A stretch of DNA of 64,000 nucleotides, from NCBI GenBank assembly GCA_043228905.1, contig JBHGNT010000010.1, positions 930,001 through 994,000 of the forward strand. The letters are read 5' to 3'. Position numbers and translations under genes: made by a program. Below the pieces are notes generated by a model that was not told where the DNA came from, made no database searches, and saw only the letters and a list, made by a program, of their open reading frames with translations. This stretch comes from Azolla caroliniana (lineage: Eukaryota; Polypodiophyta). Positions 23,335 to 35,054 of this stretch are shown piece after piece (within the stretch, counting starts at the first letter, position 1; each line of letters opens with the position of its first letter).

Positions 23335-25022
23335 CAAAACCCCCCAACACTAAGATTGAGCAAGACGCATAGTAAGCATACACAATATTATTTGGTTAGA
23401 TGGAGCTAGCTAGAATCGCCATTGATAGTGGTCGAATACCGAGTGCAAGAGTAGCACCCATCACACTTGATGACAATGACCATGACCAAGAAGCTTGTCC
23501 CAACCATTCTAGCATTGACATCCTTACCACCCCTCCTCCACTCTCCCACTCCAAACCTACTCCCATCTCCATCTCCACCTCCTCGGCCGACCACGGAAAG
23601 TTCCCGACCCTCTCCCGCATTGCCGCCACCCACCGCGGCTGGCTCACCGTCTACAAGTGCCTCTTCCTTCTCAGCTTCTCGGTTAACATTGCTTGCTTCG
23701 CCGCCGCCGTCTCCGGACACTTCCCTTCCGCCCGTTCCAACTCCGCGCTCATCGCCGTGGCCAATGTCCTGGCCCTTGTAGCCTGCCGGAGCGAGCTCTT
23801 CCTCCGCCTCGTCTTCGCCATCGCCGTCTTCGTCTTCCGCCGCCTCCTTCCATTCGCACCGCTCAGAAATGCATGTACCTTCTTCCTCTCCAACCTCGGT
23901 GGCATCCACAGCGGCTGCGGTGTCTCCGCCGTCCTCTGGTTGGCCTTCGCCGTCTCCGACATGTTCTCGCACTCGCACGGGGATCACAATGACATGCTCA
24001 TACAACGGCTCCAACATGCGGTCGCCGTCATCACTCTCGCTCTGCTGCTGCTCACATGCATGGCGGCATTCCCCGCGCTCCGACACCTCCATCACAATGT
24101 CTTCGAGAGGGTGCACCGCCTCGCGGGATGGGCCGCACTCGCCGGAGTATGGCTCTATGTTATCCTATCCAATGGCAGCTACGGACTCCTGGATGGGGCC
24201 TTCTACCTTCGAGCTTCGAATATCGTTGGCTCTCCATCGGTATGGGCAACTACGGCCATAACATTGCTTATCATCTGTCCGTGGTTGAGTGTGCGTCGGG
24301 TCCCGGTACGCTGCCTCGCCACCGGAGCCGCACCACCGGGAACACATGGATCTGTGAGTATCCTACACTTCTTCTCTTGCAGCCCCGTGCGGCCGGGCCT
24401 GCTGGCACGAATCAGCCAGTCACCGCTATCAGAGTGGCACGCATTCGGCACGGTGTCGGATGGGAGGCATGGGTATTCGATAGTGGCGGGCGCGGTGGGC
24501 GACTTCACCAATGGCCTCATCCAGAATCCGCCCACCCGAGTGTGGGTGCGCACGCTACATTTCGCAGGGATCCCGTACCTGACGAACATGTACGAGAGGG
24601 TGTTGCACGTCGCCACGGGGTCGGGGATCGGGGTCTTCCTCTCCTTCCTTCTTCAGCCGACGTCGGTCACGACCGAGGTCCACCTCGTGTGGGTTGCGAA
24701 ATCGGTGCAGAAGACGTACGGCGATGAGTTCGCGGAGCTGCTGAGGACATGTCCAGCCGATAGACTGACGGTATACGATACGGCCGAGAGGGGAGGGAGG
24801 CCGGATGTAGGCGGGATGGCGGTGGAGGTGGCACGGCGCGTCGGGGCACAAGTGGTGATCGTGACAAGCAACCCTTCGGGAAGTAAAGCCGTGGTCGACA
24901 CTTGCCGTGCCAATGGCATCACCGCGATAGGTCCGGTGTGGGACTCTTAAGGGTCATTCATGGATGATGAAGAATCTAAATCTACTACTTTGCACTAGCC
25001 ACTATTACTACAACACTACCAC
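23335..25022 (+). repeat. Left arm of a large inverted duplication
   Basis: This segment is homologous, in inverted orientation, to 30838-32510. Homology begins about 60 bp before the ATG and runs about 70 bp past the stop (shared CTTTGCACTAGCCACTATTA). Over the C-terminal four-fifths of the gene the arms are almost identical. The first 240 coding bases and the promoter are clearly more diverged. The arms are separated by about 5.8 kb. Confidence 0.9.
23400..24950 (+). CDS. TmpA / adenylate-forming reductase-like membrane oxidoreductase, copy 1
   Basis: Intronless, 516 aa and GC-rich in an AT-rich setting. About 80 polar N-terminal residues are followed by a membrane domain with roughly seven hydrophobic segments (about 88-108, 113-130, 134-150, 165-188, 211-232, 243-262, 285-302). 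It includes FERVHRLAGW near 236-245, which resembles the FExxHxxxGW element of ferric-reductase-like domains. The C-terminal half looks like a flavin/NAD(P)H oxidoreductase: SEWHAFGTV near 343-351 (FAD side) and ATGSGIGVFLSF near 403 (nucleotide-binding glycine motif). Related plant proteins are often named 'adenylate-forming reductase-like' because they resemble the C-terminal part of fungal NRPS-like proteins, and Aspergillus TmpA has the same layout. There is no AMP-binding domain here. Substrate and electron acceptor are unknown. The start is fixed by the MELARIA context, a TATA box 103 bp upstream, and alignment with copy 2. Confidence 0.75.
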   Translation: MELARIAIDSGRIPSARVAPITLDDNDHDQEACPNHSSIDILTTPPPLSHSKPTPISISTSSADHGKFPTLSRIAATHRGWLTVYKCLFLLSFSVNIACFAAAVSGHFPSARSNSALIAVANVLALVACRSELFLRLVFAIAVFVFRRLLPFAPLRNACTFFLSNLGGIHSGCGVSAVLWLAFAVSDMFSHSHGDHNDMLIQRLQHAVAVITLALLLLTCMAAFPALRHLHHNVFERVHRLAGWAALAGVWLYVILSNGSYGLLDGAFYLRASNIVGSPSVWATTAITLLIICPWLSVRRVPVRCLATGAAPPGTHGSVSILHFFSCSPVRPGLLARISQSPLSEWHAFGTVSDGRHGYSIVAGAVGDFTNGLIQNPPTRVWVRTLHFAGIPYLTNMYERVLHVATGSGIGVFLSFLLQPTSVTTEVHLVWVAKSVQKTYGDEFAELLRTCPADRLTVYDTAERGGRPDVGGMAVEVARRVGAQVVIVTSNPSGSKAVVDTCRANGITAIGPVWDS

Positions 25023-26971
25023 TTCATCAAATCTTTAGAGTAGTACACATAGTAGTAGTAGTGGTAGTATATGTATGGTAATTTCTTTCGTCAAAAACTA
25101 CTCAATAACCTCACCAAGGGGTAGCTTGGGTAATTTGGTTGGAAACTACTTAGCTCCATAAGAGGTAGTTTGGGAATTTCTTTCTAAGAATAATGTAGCC
25201 CCCACCCCACCCGAAAGGGTTAGTTTTCATGGGCTTGTTTGTTTGTTATTTCCTTGGAACCCAATAATGATGTTGGTCAATAACATATTTTTAAAGGTTG
25301 AATACCCAAGGCATAAAGTATCTTGCTTGACCACATTTAACAATACGGATTTGTCAACATTTGGACAATGTACGTACCATGACATTGCCCTTTCTCTTTT
25401 TGTCTCTTTTATATGAGTGGTGCACATATAAAGCGAGATCAAAATTTCCAAGTCACTCCAGAGTTAATCATGAAGATTGAAATTTACTTATGTAACCAAG
25501 GGTTTTGGCCTTCCATTTTGACTTCATTATTATGTATCTAGAATGTTTATTTTATTAAAGGTGTACATTCAATAATATACTATTGTGGTGTGCATGTGTT
25601 TCTCTTATGTGCATTTCACGCTATGTATGATGTTGATAGACATATAATATGTAGAGTATAAATACACATAGATTAACTATAGGTGATATTGTCCATGCAT
25701 ATCATATTAATAATATGTTTCCTAGGTTGATGGAACTTGACATGTCTTGGATATTATGTTTGAGTTTGACCATAAGGTGTTAACTTGATGTATATATATA
25801 TAATATAGCTTATGGAAATATGTAACAACATGTTTACAATGTTTACAATGTTTATACATTGCGTGATATTTCGCAAGATCAATGTATTTGTGTCGAGTAG
25901 ATGATGGGAGTAGCTAGTTTATCTTGGTAAAATTATTTATGCATACTTGAGACTACACATAAACTATTTTATTTTTTTAAATAGTGTTCATTCAAACACA
26001 AAGCTAACACTATTGAGCACGAAAAATCTGAGATACAAGCATGCCCAGAATTTGAGTTCATATTATGTGACAATGAAATGCCAAAATCTAAGGTACCCAT
26101 AACAATGTTTGTATCCCCACTAGACAGATTGTTTGGTTGTTTTGTATCTTACACAATGTCAAAGGCTCTAACATAGTAGACGTGCAAAAGATGAAAAGTT
26201 TCCATAGATTTACATTTCGATTGATTGGTGTGAGAGATTATATAGTAATATTAGATTTCACATGATGCAAGAGCAACCGTAATATGTAAGATTGAGTTGA
26301 GAGGAAGAAAATATTCAAAAACTTAAGAAACACACATGTGATGACATCAAACCAATGATTTGATCAACTTTTTTCAAGAGAGTTGTGTACATAAGAGCAC
26401 TGTTTCAGAGGAGAAAATAGACAAATCAAAATTTGGTAATCAGGTCCTCAAATGCTTGATCAGATATTCGTAGTTATATTAATAGAGACATGGGTCCAAA
26501 TGCAAAAGAATATTGTCTCCGGGCTGATATCTATTGATTATCATACTCTTGTTGGACTTGCTTTGAGAGTTCTTGAGGTTTTCGTGTAGTTTTTTAGGCT
26601 TAAACTAAATAGCACATTGAAAGATTCCTAGTTGCAATGGTGCTCAATATTGACACTAAACCAAACATCAGCTTCAAACGAAACAAACAAAAGAGAGATG
26701 AGGTAAATGTTCCATGTGCACAAGGATATTGTTACGGCCAACCCTTTTATGGTTGAAAATAAATCCCCCGAAAATAAACTCGGGTGTGTATGTGTGGGTG
26801 GGTGGGCGTGTTATTTTAAAGATTTGTTTCCATTATTTCCATTTATTAAAATGAATTACAAATGACACCTTGTGGTTGCCTGTCTTGGAATAAGGATTTA
26901 TGTTGATATAAGACAATCATAATAATATGCATAACAAACTTGACAACATTTCTCTTGATAAATGTTTGATT

Positions 26972-27080
26972 CATAAGTGGGTTCATGGTATGGAGGAAGA
27001 ATTATAAAATAATTTTATAACATAATACTAACTTAACCAAGCCTATAATATAAGAGAGGATGTAACTCATGTTATTTCGA
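26972..27080 (+). repeat. Dispersed repeat, copy A
   Basis: About 110 bp (GGTATGGAGGAAGAATTATA, ATAATACTAACTTAACCA, GTAACTCATGTTAT) matches 37398-37505 in the same orientation at roughly 85 percent by eye. The matching region precedes the LINE fragment at 37700. No family is recognised. Confidence 0.75.
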
Positions 27081-29479
27081 GACAATGTATAAGTTATGTT
27101 TTAGATAGCAATGAACAATGCATGCATGGACCAATTAAAGCATTGACAAACTAATTCATGTTCATAATTTAGCTATATCAATTCATGAGCCTTCTTGGTT
27201 CCATTCTCTACTATGAGTGATGCTTCAACCCCTCTCAATGTTGGCATTGCATCTCCTATACTTATATCTTGAATTTCAAACAAAATCATGAGAAAACTAT
27301 CGTACTTGAATCATCTTGTCCGCTTCAACTTTTAGCTTCTTCATTCCTAATGTCAAAGATGGGTCTACTAACTTTCCTAAGTTTTTTCACCCGACAACCT
27401 AACAAAACTCTAGAAATGGGGTGAACTTGCAACATCTTGGGTCATGTGGTTATGTTTAACTTCAATTAGGTTGTCCAGTTTAGTGGTTCAATCTTTTTCT
27501 ACAATGACTTCTGCACATTACCAACATAAATTACATGCGTGTGGGTGGTTTATAGTGTTATAAATCTAGGAGTATAATTTCACGTACCTAATATTAGTGT
27601 CATATATGTATCTATAAATAGTCACACTAGGCTTTCAATTACGAAGAGTAGTTACAGAAGGATGTAGTTCATAACAAACTTTCTTCTTCACCTTTGCCAA
27701 TAAATACAATTCATCATACGTGTTTTTTTATTTCTCTAATAGACCCAGGTAAATGAGTAGATCTGGTCATTACCATCATGTCATTAGTCTGAACAGTCAT
27801 AAGCACATGACATGGTTTAGAACAAACGTATACCACTTTTCCATCTTCACCATGTAATACGTCATCACATCATATGCGTTTTGTTTTTGCCTTGCAGATA
27901 GGTTTGAAGGCTTATCGTCTTCATCTTTGTCTTTGCTTGGCTTTAGAACAAGTTGTTATTGGTATTACTACGACCATTAACATGACCTAATTATGTCACA
28001 CGTATACTACAACAAGCACGTTTATAACACAATACGCATGATATGCTCATAGAACATAAATTGCACAAAGACAAAAAAGCCACCACCATTGAACCTCATA
28101 ATTAGTCAGACAAATTCTTGGGACTTCATTATGCAAATCACACATAATAGGCCTATGATGTTCCAATGACTAGATTTGTCGAGGGATTCAATTCCAAGTC
28201 TCCCTACACAGCTCTATTTACATTTGATGTGAACATAGGCATCATTGATATGGTAACAATATGTCATGTTCATACTTTGGGCTCTAAATCTAGTCATGTG
28301 GTCATTATGATTGTTAATAATGATATTGACTTACATATTATATATATCAACACTCAATTATTAGAGTTAAATATAGATATATACATGTACGACGAGTACT
28401 CTCCTCGTTAATGGCTTTTAGTGTGAGCTTTTCACAAAAGAAACATGTACTTACTTAATATTTTATTACGACATGTAAAAGGTTATTAGGAATTTAGCTT
28501 GTTCCCACATCCATGGACCCCATATCCAAGCAATTTGAGAAGTTACAAGTTTGAAAATTTCAATGAATTTATGTCAGAGTGGTTTGTGCTCATGTAATGT
28601 ATAGGACCACATGAGAATCTCAACATAGTCAAATAATATCTCAAAGAATTTCACAAAGACAACCATAATTTATGATATGTTATTCTCATCACCCACCTTT
28701 TCATCATATTTTCCCAACATGATTTAACAACAAACTTTGTCTTGCAAATTTTACAGAATTCTAGTTTTGATGTATAACACAATGATTGGGCCCCTCTCAC
28801 AAAATACATATAAATAAAAATGTAACAAAACCTTGAAAGAGATCCACGGTCACTATTGTCATTGTCATTGTTTTTTGTTTTTCTTAATTTGCTACTATCA
28901 TTTTTTGTTTGTTTCCTTGATAATGCAACCTATCTTCCTTTCTTTATTGGAATCTTAGAAGTTCAACAATATCCAAGTGATTCAAAACTATGATGTATAA
29001 AGACAATGCTTTCACATTGTTCTTCATACGTACAATCTTGTTGTTATTGATTTTTTTATGATGATCATATATTATTAAGTTTTGGTCCACACATTCCAAG
29101 GCTTGCCCTTCTTCTCTTTTAACTTGCTTCTAATGGTTCAGTCAACACATTAACGTTATTAAAAAAAAATTTACACTCTTCAATCAACGATGATTATATG
29201 TGGATGCCTCCATAGTATTCTTCCAAGAAAACTCTACGTCATGCATAGGACTACTTGGGGAATGCCTTAGAATTTGAAATTTGTAATAATTCTATTGTAT
29301 GTCTATATATTGGTTGTAGGGGCGTGAATTGGACATTTGTTTTATATTCTTTTGAAGTATATCATTATGATGCAACACATACTAAATATATGATTAATTC
29401 ATCTATATATTGACTGCATACACTAGGTGTTACCATTTGCTTGTATCTTAAACCCATAAATTTGAGCCATAGACTATTC

Positions 29480-29790
29480 CTAGAAATTTGGTCGGATTAG
29501 TCCCGATTGATTAGATCCGGCCGGGTTGATCTAGCTTGATTCCTGCTTGGCCGGCTTGGTCAGTTGACTTGTGTATGGCCAATTTGCTTAGCCTAATTGG
29601 GTCAGCTCGTCCGAACCCTCGTGTGTCGATTGGCTAGGTGGTTGATCGGGAACGATGGTACACTGGAAATAGCAGCGCCAACGATCACAGGTGCCGGAGC
29701 ATTCAACCACGTAGATGGGGAGCATCATTACAACGGGAAGGCCTTCAAAATTCCTCTATGAGGAATCTCTGCCAGAATCTTCTCATTAAC
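29480..29790 (+). other. GC-richer orphan island
   Basis: A sharp rise in GC (words such as GATCCGGCCGGGTTGATC and GGCCGGCTTGGTCAG) contrasts with both flanks. One frame from about 29600 to 29760 is open without an ATG, reading NDGTLEIAAPTITGAG and then NHVDGEHHYNGKAF before TGA. The composition is protein-like, but I do not recognise it. It may be a gene fragment or part of a transposon. Confidence 0.3.
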
Positions 29791-30837
29791 TACCTCACCC
29801 TCCACTCTTTTCCTCTCCTATGTGTGAGTTAAATAAAGTACACAATATGTTCTACCTTTCATATCCTATTCGCAGTTTGTTTTCCTACTTTATCGTAATG
29901 TGCATGCACACAAATCCCCTTTGTGTGTGCACATATCCAATTCTCCCACTTTCAGTAGATTTTCTGGCCGTCACCAAAAATCTTCACGACAACGTTCTAG
30001 TGAGAGAATGTTAAGATTGTAGTCCTTCATAGTCCTATAGGTGTAGTTCATGTCGATTCATCAATAAGTATATGTTAAGGAATATTTTTGTAGCTTTGTT
30101 TGGTGATGATGCAAATTCCTTATAATGAAGTAACATCAAAGTGGATGAATGGTCTACACAAATGATCTTCATCTAGCTAGTTAGTCTCTAATGGGGGGTT
30201 GTGTTGTAAGGTGTTTCTAATATTATGATGGCCGTGCTTACATTACATTAAGAATGTCTTGAGTTGTAACCTTCACTTAGAATGCTTGCATCAGGGTAAA
30301 AAACACTGCTCCCCATCTAGTTGATTTAAACTTCATAAAACTTTACTCTAACGTGGGTTATGTGGGGGTTTCCTAACAGATTAGGAGTTTTGAGCTAGCA
30401 CTAAATTGTCAAAGCATCGAGATGTGGCCTTATTACAAATAGGAAATCGTTCTCGAAAACTATTTGAAATTTGACAAATGTATGCTTGAGTAAACTTATG
30501 CAACTCAAAAGAAGCTATATTCCAAATCTATGGGATTGGGTCAATCTAATGTCTTGGAGGGTTGAACATGGGGTCCTCTTAATGTTTTGGGTTTGACGTT
30601 AGTGTAACTCCAAGACTATAGAGAAAGAAAAGTAAAAAACAAAAAGGCACAAACTTATGCTAGCTAAAATCAACAAATTCATGTCACTAAATATCCATTG
30701 GTTATGTTGAGGGACATGACCAACATGAATTATATACTTCATTTCACTTGTCGGTTTGATCCGATAAATGACGATTATGAACAACTATACATTGTCGTAA
30801 ATAAGTTCGTGAGTAGTTCGTCTTTGGGTTATGTAGT

Positions 30838-32510
30838 GGTTGTTGTAGTAATAGTGGCTAGTGCAAAGTAGTAGATTTAGATTCTTCATCATCCATGAAT
30901 GACCCTTAAGAGTCCCACACCGGACCTATTGCGGTGATGCCATTGGCACGGCAAGTGTCGACCACAGCTTTACTTCCCGAAGGGTTGCTTGTCACGATCA
31001 CCACTTGTGCCCCGACGCGCCGTGCCACCTTCACCGCCATCCCTCCTACATCCGGCCTCCCTCCCCTCTCGGCCGTATCGTATACCGTCAGTCTATCGGC
31101 TGGACATGTCCTCAGCAGCTCCGCGAACTCGTCGCCGTACGTCTTCTGCACCGATTTCGCAACCCACACGAGGTGGACCTCGGTCGTGACCGACGTCGGC
31201 TGAAGAAGGAAGGAGAGGAAGACCCCGATCCCCGACCCCGTGGCGACGTGCAACACCCTCTCGTACATGTTCGTCAGGTACGGGATCCCTGCGAAATGTA
31301 GCGTGCGCACCCACACTCGGGTGGGCGGATTCTGGATGAGGCCATTGGTGAAGTCGCCCACCGCGCCCGCCACTATCGAATACCCGTGCCTCCCATCCGA
31401 CACCGTGCCGAATGCGTGCCATTCTGATAGCGGTGACCGGCTGATTCGTGCCAGCAGGCCCGGCCGCACGGGGCTGCAAGAGAAGAAGTGTAGGATACTC
31501 ACGGATCCATGTGTTCCCGGTGGTGCGGCTCCGGTGGCGAGGCAGCGTACCGGGACCCGACGCACACTCAACCACGGACAGATGATAAGCAATGTTATGG
31601 CCGTAGTTGCCCATACCGATGGAGCGCCAACGATATTCGAAGCTCGAAGGTAGAAGGCCCCATCCAGGAGTCCGTAGCTGCCATTGGATAGGATAACATA
31701 GAGCCATACTCCGGCGAGTGCGGCCCATCCCGCGAGGCGGTGCACCCTCTCGAAGACATTGTGATGGAGGTGTCGGAGCGCGGGGAATGCCGCCATGCAT
31801 GTGAGCAGCAGCAGAGCGAGAGTGATGACGGCGACCGCATGTTGGAGCCGTTGTATGAGCATGTCATTGTGATCCCCGTGCGAGTGCGAGAACATGTCGG
31901 AGACGGCGAAGGCCAACCAGAGGATGGCGGAGACACCGCAGCCGCTGTGGATGCCACCGAGGTTGGAGAGGAAGAAGGTGCATGCATTTCTGAGCGGTGC
32001 GAATGGAAGGAGGCGGCGGAAGACGAAGACGGCGATGGTGAAGATGAGGCGGAGGAAGAGCTCGCTACGGCAGGCTACAAGTGCCAGGACATTGGCCACG
32101 GCGATGAGCGCGGAGTTGGAACGGGCGGAAGGGAAGTGTCCGGAGACGGCGGCGGCAAAGCAAGCAATGTTAACAGAGAAGCTGAGAAGGAAGAGGCACT
32201 TGTAGACGGTGAGCCAACTGCGGTGGGTGGCGGCAATGCGGGAGAGGGTTGGGAGCTTTCTGTCGCCCGAGGAAATGGAGGAGATGGGAGTGGGTTTGGA
32301 CTGGGAGAGTGGGGGAGGGTGGTCATGGTGGATTTCAATGCTAGAATGGTTGGGACAAGTCTCTTGGACATGGTCATCAAATGCAATGGGGGCTACTCTT
32401 GCACTCGGGACTCTCCCACTATCAGTGGCAACTCTAGCTAGCAGCTCCATCATACCCAATAGTATTATGTATGCTCACGATGATGTTTGATCTTAAGGTC
32501 GGGCGTTATG
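30838..32510 (-). repeat. Right arm of a large inverted duplication
   Basis: Inverted counterpart of 23335-25022. The shared 3' flank ends near 30838, where the sequences diverge after TAGTGGCTAGTGCAAAG. The 5' homology fades within about 60 bp of the start codon. Confidence 0.9.
30906..32459 (-). CDS. TmpA / adenylate-forming reductase-like membrane oxidoreductase, copy 2
   Basis: Intronless, 517 aa from the first ATG. The methionine at 32450 aligns with the start of copy 1 and is the more likely start, giving 514 aa (MELLARVATD). The architecture is the same as copy 1: membrane domain with FERVHRLAGW, then SEWHAFGTV and ATGSGIGVFLSF. From about residue 85 to the end only about seven residues differ from copy 1 (for example GAPSVW for GSPSVW, SRSPL for SQSPL, MAVKVARR for MAVEVARR). 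The first 80 residues differ at many positions, with small indels. Both copies are open and look functional. The contrast suggests recent gene conversion across the 3' part (inference). The cellular role is unknown. Confidence 0.75.
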   Translation of the reverse strand: MGMMELLARVATDSGRVPSARVAPIAFDDHVQETCPNHSSIEIHHDHPPPLSQSKPTPISSISSGDRKLPTLSRIAATHRSWLTVYKCLFLLSFSVNIACFAAAVSGHFPSARSNSALIAVANVLALVACRSELFLRLIFTIAVFVFRRLLPFAPLRNACTFFLSNLGGIHSGCGVSAILWLAFAVSDMFSHSHGDHNDMLIQRLQHAVAVITLALLLLTCMAAFPALRHLHHNVFERVHRLAGWAALAGVWLYVILSNGSYGLLDGAFYLRASNIVGAPSVWATTAITLLIICPWLSVRRVPVRCLATGAAPPGTHGSVSILHFFSCSPVRPGLLARISRSPLSEWHAFGTVSDGRHGYSIVAGAVGDFTNGLIQNPPTRVWVRTLHFAGIPYLTNMYERVLHVATGSGIGVFLSFLLQPTSVTTEVHLVWVAKSVQKTYGDEFAELLRTCPADRLTVYDTAERGGRPDVGGMAVKVARRVGAQVVIVTSNPSGSKAVVDTCRANGITAIGPVWDS

Positions 32511-35050
32511 GTGTTGTCCTCCTCAATGGTCATTATATACAAGACTGTTTTGGTAGACGGGGACAAATAAAACATTGTAACACACTCTTTGACTTTCAAA
32601 TTTTCCGACACAAAATTGCGAAGAATTTCATTACTTGGGATGAGTTTTACATCATTGGTAGCCCCACATCTAATATGTATGCATGGTTGATTGTCGTATA
32701 ATTTAATGACATAATTTGACACGAGATCATCAGCTACAACTTGGGTTTAGCTGTTATTAAGAGTTATTGTGGAGTTTATATTTCAAAGGCAAACACGTGT
32801 ACCCATGTGTATGTAACACACAGAAGCTCCTTATCAACATTATATAGATTTTTTATTGTTGTTTAAATAGTGAATCCAATCACTAGGACATTGATATACC
32901 CATTTAATGTTTTGCACGTAATGTCTTGACACTAATCTCTCATCTCTTTTTGAAGTTGAGGAAACTATGCCAAAGTACTTGTGTGGTCTCATTACATTTT
33001 TAGTTTATTTCGAAACATTTTAATATTCCCAAAGTACCCGTCCTTTTCTATTATGTATAGTACTTATAGAGGGAGGAGACTCCAAGGAGAGTATGGTTAA
33101 AAGGGTATTTGGGAAACAATATGTCTATTGTATTTATTTACAAAGGCACATGAATCTATAATCCTTTCATCTAATCCTTTCATCTCTCAAACTAGTTTCT
33201 CAAACTTACGTTATCATCATAATTTTGTCATAGATTATTATTACTAATCCTTTCATATCTCTACTTAGTTTCTTGAACTTATGCTATCATCACACTTCAA
33301 AACATGAATGAATGCAAAATGTGTTATGTTATGACTATGGACTTGTCTTATGAGTTATGTTTCGATAATAATGATAATATATTTATTATGGACTACCTCA
33401 TGCATGACTTCACACATGACCTTAGGTTCATGAGTTTGTTTTGAATACTTGCGATGATCCCATATTGACTTGCAAATCCCCATAAATGGTCCATACTCCA
33501 TACAAAAATGCATATCAATGTCTATTTTTACGTATGTATCTCCCCTTCCTTTAGTCACACAATTTTCATTGTCCTCAACTCTACAAATGTCTCAATTCTT
33601 CCTTACATATCAAGGATTTTATAGACTCGTGCTTGTTTCTATGTCCACATTCATGTTACACTCTATTGAAAAATAGCCTTATAGTTGGTACATTCATGGT
33701 ACACTCTTTATGTACGGATTCTTGTGGTTTATGGAAGGCCAAAGATAACTATTTGTTCATATATATATAAATTACTGATGGCAGTAAGAATGTGTATGAT
33801 GTGGCCACACATGTTCATTTATTGCAATAACTTGTTACATATGCTAAATGGCTTGTTTATGTCAATTAGGAATAAGTATTTGTTAAGATGAAAAAATACG
33901 GATGGATTAATTAGATAATTGTGTATTCAAGTGAATTAAGATCAATTGGTTTATAACCGAAATTGGCCATTATTTTTTATAGGTTTATATTTAGACCTTT
34001 CTTAGCTCATATTAGGTTCTATCCACACTAGATGGTTTATGTTGACTATGAATATCTATAGCATCTAACTTGTCAATACTCACTCCATTTACATTTATGC
34101 AAAAATGCCTTAAAGCAATGACTCTCATTCACATTTTGGCAAGAAACTTGATCAGAATGTGTAGAATTGCACATGAAAGCTACATGTTATTAGTCTACAT
34201 TAAAGTTTACACTTTAGAGGTGATTGTCGACACTTACAATTGAGAAATATCTACACGAAGTCTAGGATTTTGTAGATCTATTTCATTGTTGTTAAAAAAC
34301 GCGTACTTTATAGATAGAGTACGTTTTAGAATACCCACACGTATTCTAAATGTATTCAACCTTTTGGAACTGTCATTTTTTCTAAGCCTAAATTTGTAAA
34401 TAATTTAAAATTTAATTTTCTAGGGTTTTTTTTAGTAGAGAAAAAGAAAATAATTATGTAAATATTGGAACACCATTTATCCATGGGCAATAAAGATAAT
34501 TGGTATTTACTATATGTATAGTATTCAAATTCCAAGTATATTTGCATTCAACATCAATGGTGTTCAAGTATTCGATGTATTCAACATATTCAAAACGTAT
34601 TCAAAACGTACTCAACGTATTTTACCTTTAAATACGTATTCTAAGAACTTATAAATTTTTTTAGAATACTTATAAAATACATAGCATACGTATTGTACCC
34701 GTACGGTATGCTACGTATGTTACAACCATGATCTATTTGTGGATCAAAATTTCATAGGGTTTATGAAGTTGACTTTGTTATATCTCTAACATATGTATCA
34801 TATTGATGGATGTGTTTCGCATGCCAACAATTGGTGAATAATGTTGATGGATATGTATTTAATATGTTGGATATGGATAGGTATGGGTTGACTTTACATG
34901 ATCATGTGGCTTGTCTTATAGTTTAATGGAACTTGACTTGTTTATGACATTAAGTTCATCAACATACAACACATGCAATAAGAACACTATATTGATCTAT
35001 TTCCTAATATTTTGGAATTTGCGTTGTTTTAGATTTTGTGGATGAACATT
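32511..35050. other. Intergenic AT-rich DNA
   Basis: No gene is supported. At 34560-34640 the words GTATTCAA and CAAAACGTATTCAAAACGTA are repeated, and related ACGTATTCTA words occur at 34320-34345 and 34640-34720, forming a short degenerate minisatellite. TATTATTAAG-type AT runs follow. Confidence 0.45.
32532..32539 (-). promoter_or_regulatory. TATA box of the second oxidoreductase copy
   Basis: The minus strand reads TATATAAT about 75-80 bp upstream of the start codon. Its flanks do not match the copy 1 promoter, so the two genes may be expressed differently. Confidence 0.5.
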
Positions 35051-35054
35051 GGTT

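Larger units (their letters stand above)
24951..30905. other. 5.9-kb AT-rich spacer between the inverted gene copies
   Basis: No gene is supported. Frames of 60-90 codons lack domains. A GC-richer island at 29480-29790 holds a short frame (29610-29760, ending AFKIPL-stop) that I do not recognise. A segment at 26972-27080 is repeated at 37398-37505. T-rich and A-rich runs are frequent. The two genes converge into this spacer, so their 3' UTRs are at its edges. Confidence 0.5.

Noticed and set aside
23406-24116. 236-codon minus-strand frame and several other long frames inside both oxidoreductase genes
   Set aside because: High GC content keeps antisense and shifted frames open. They are low-complexity and mirror each other in both gene copies, while the sense frame has membrane and nucleotide-binding motifs.
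23400-32459. Horizontal transfer from a fungus as the firm origin of the oxidoreductase pair
   Set aside because: GC content and lack of introns are suggestive, but homologous proteins are also known from plants. Without a phylogeny the claim is not supported.
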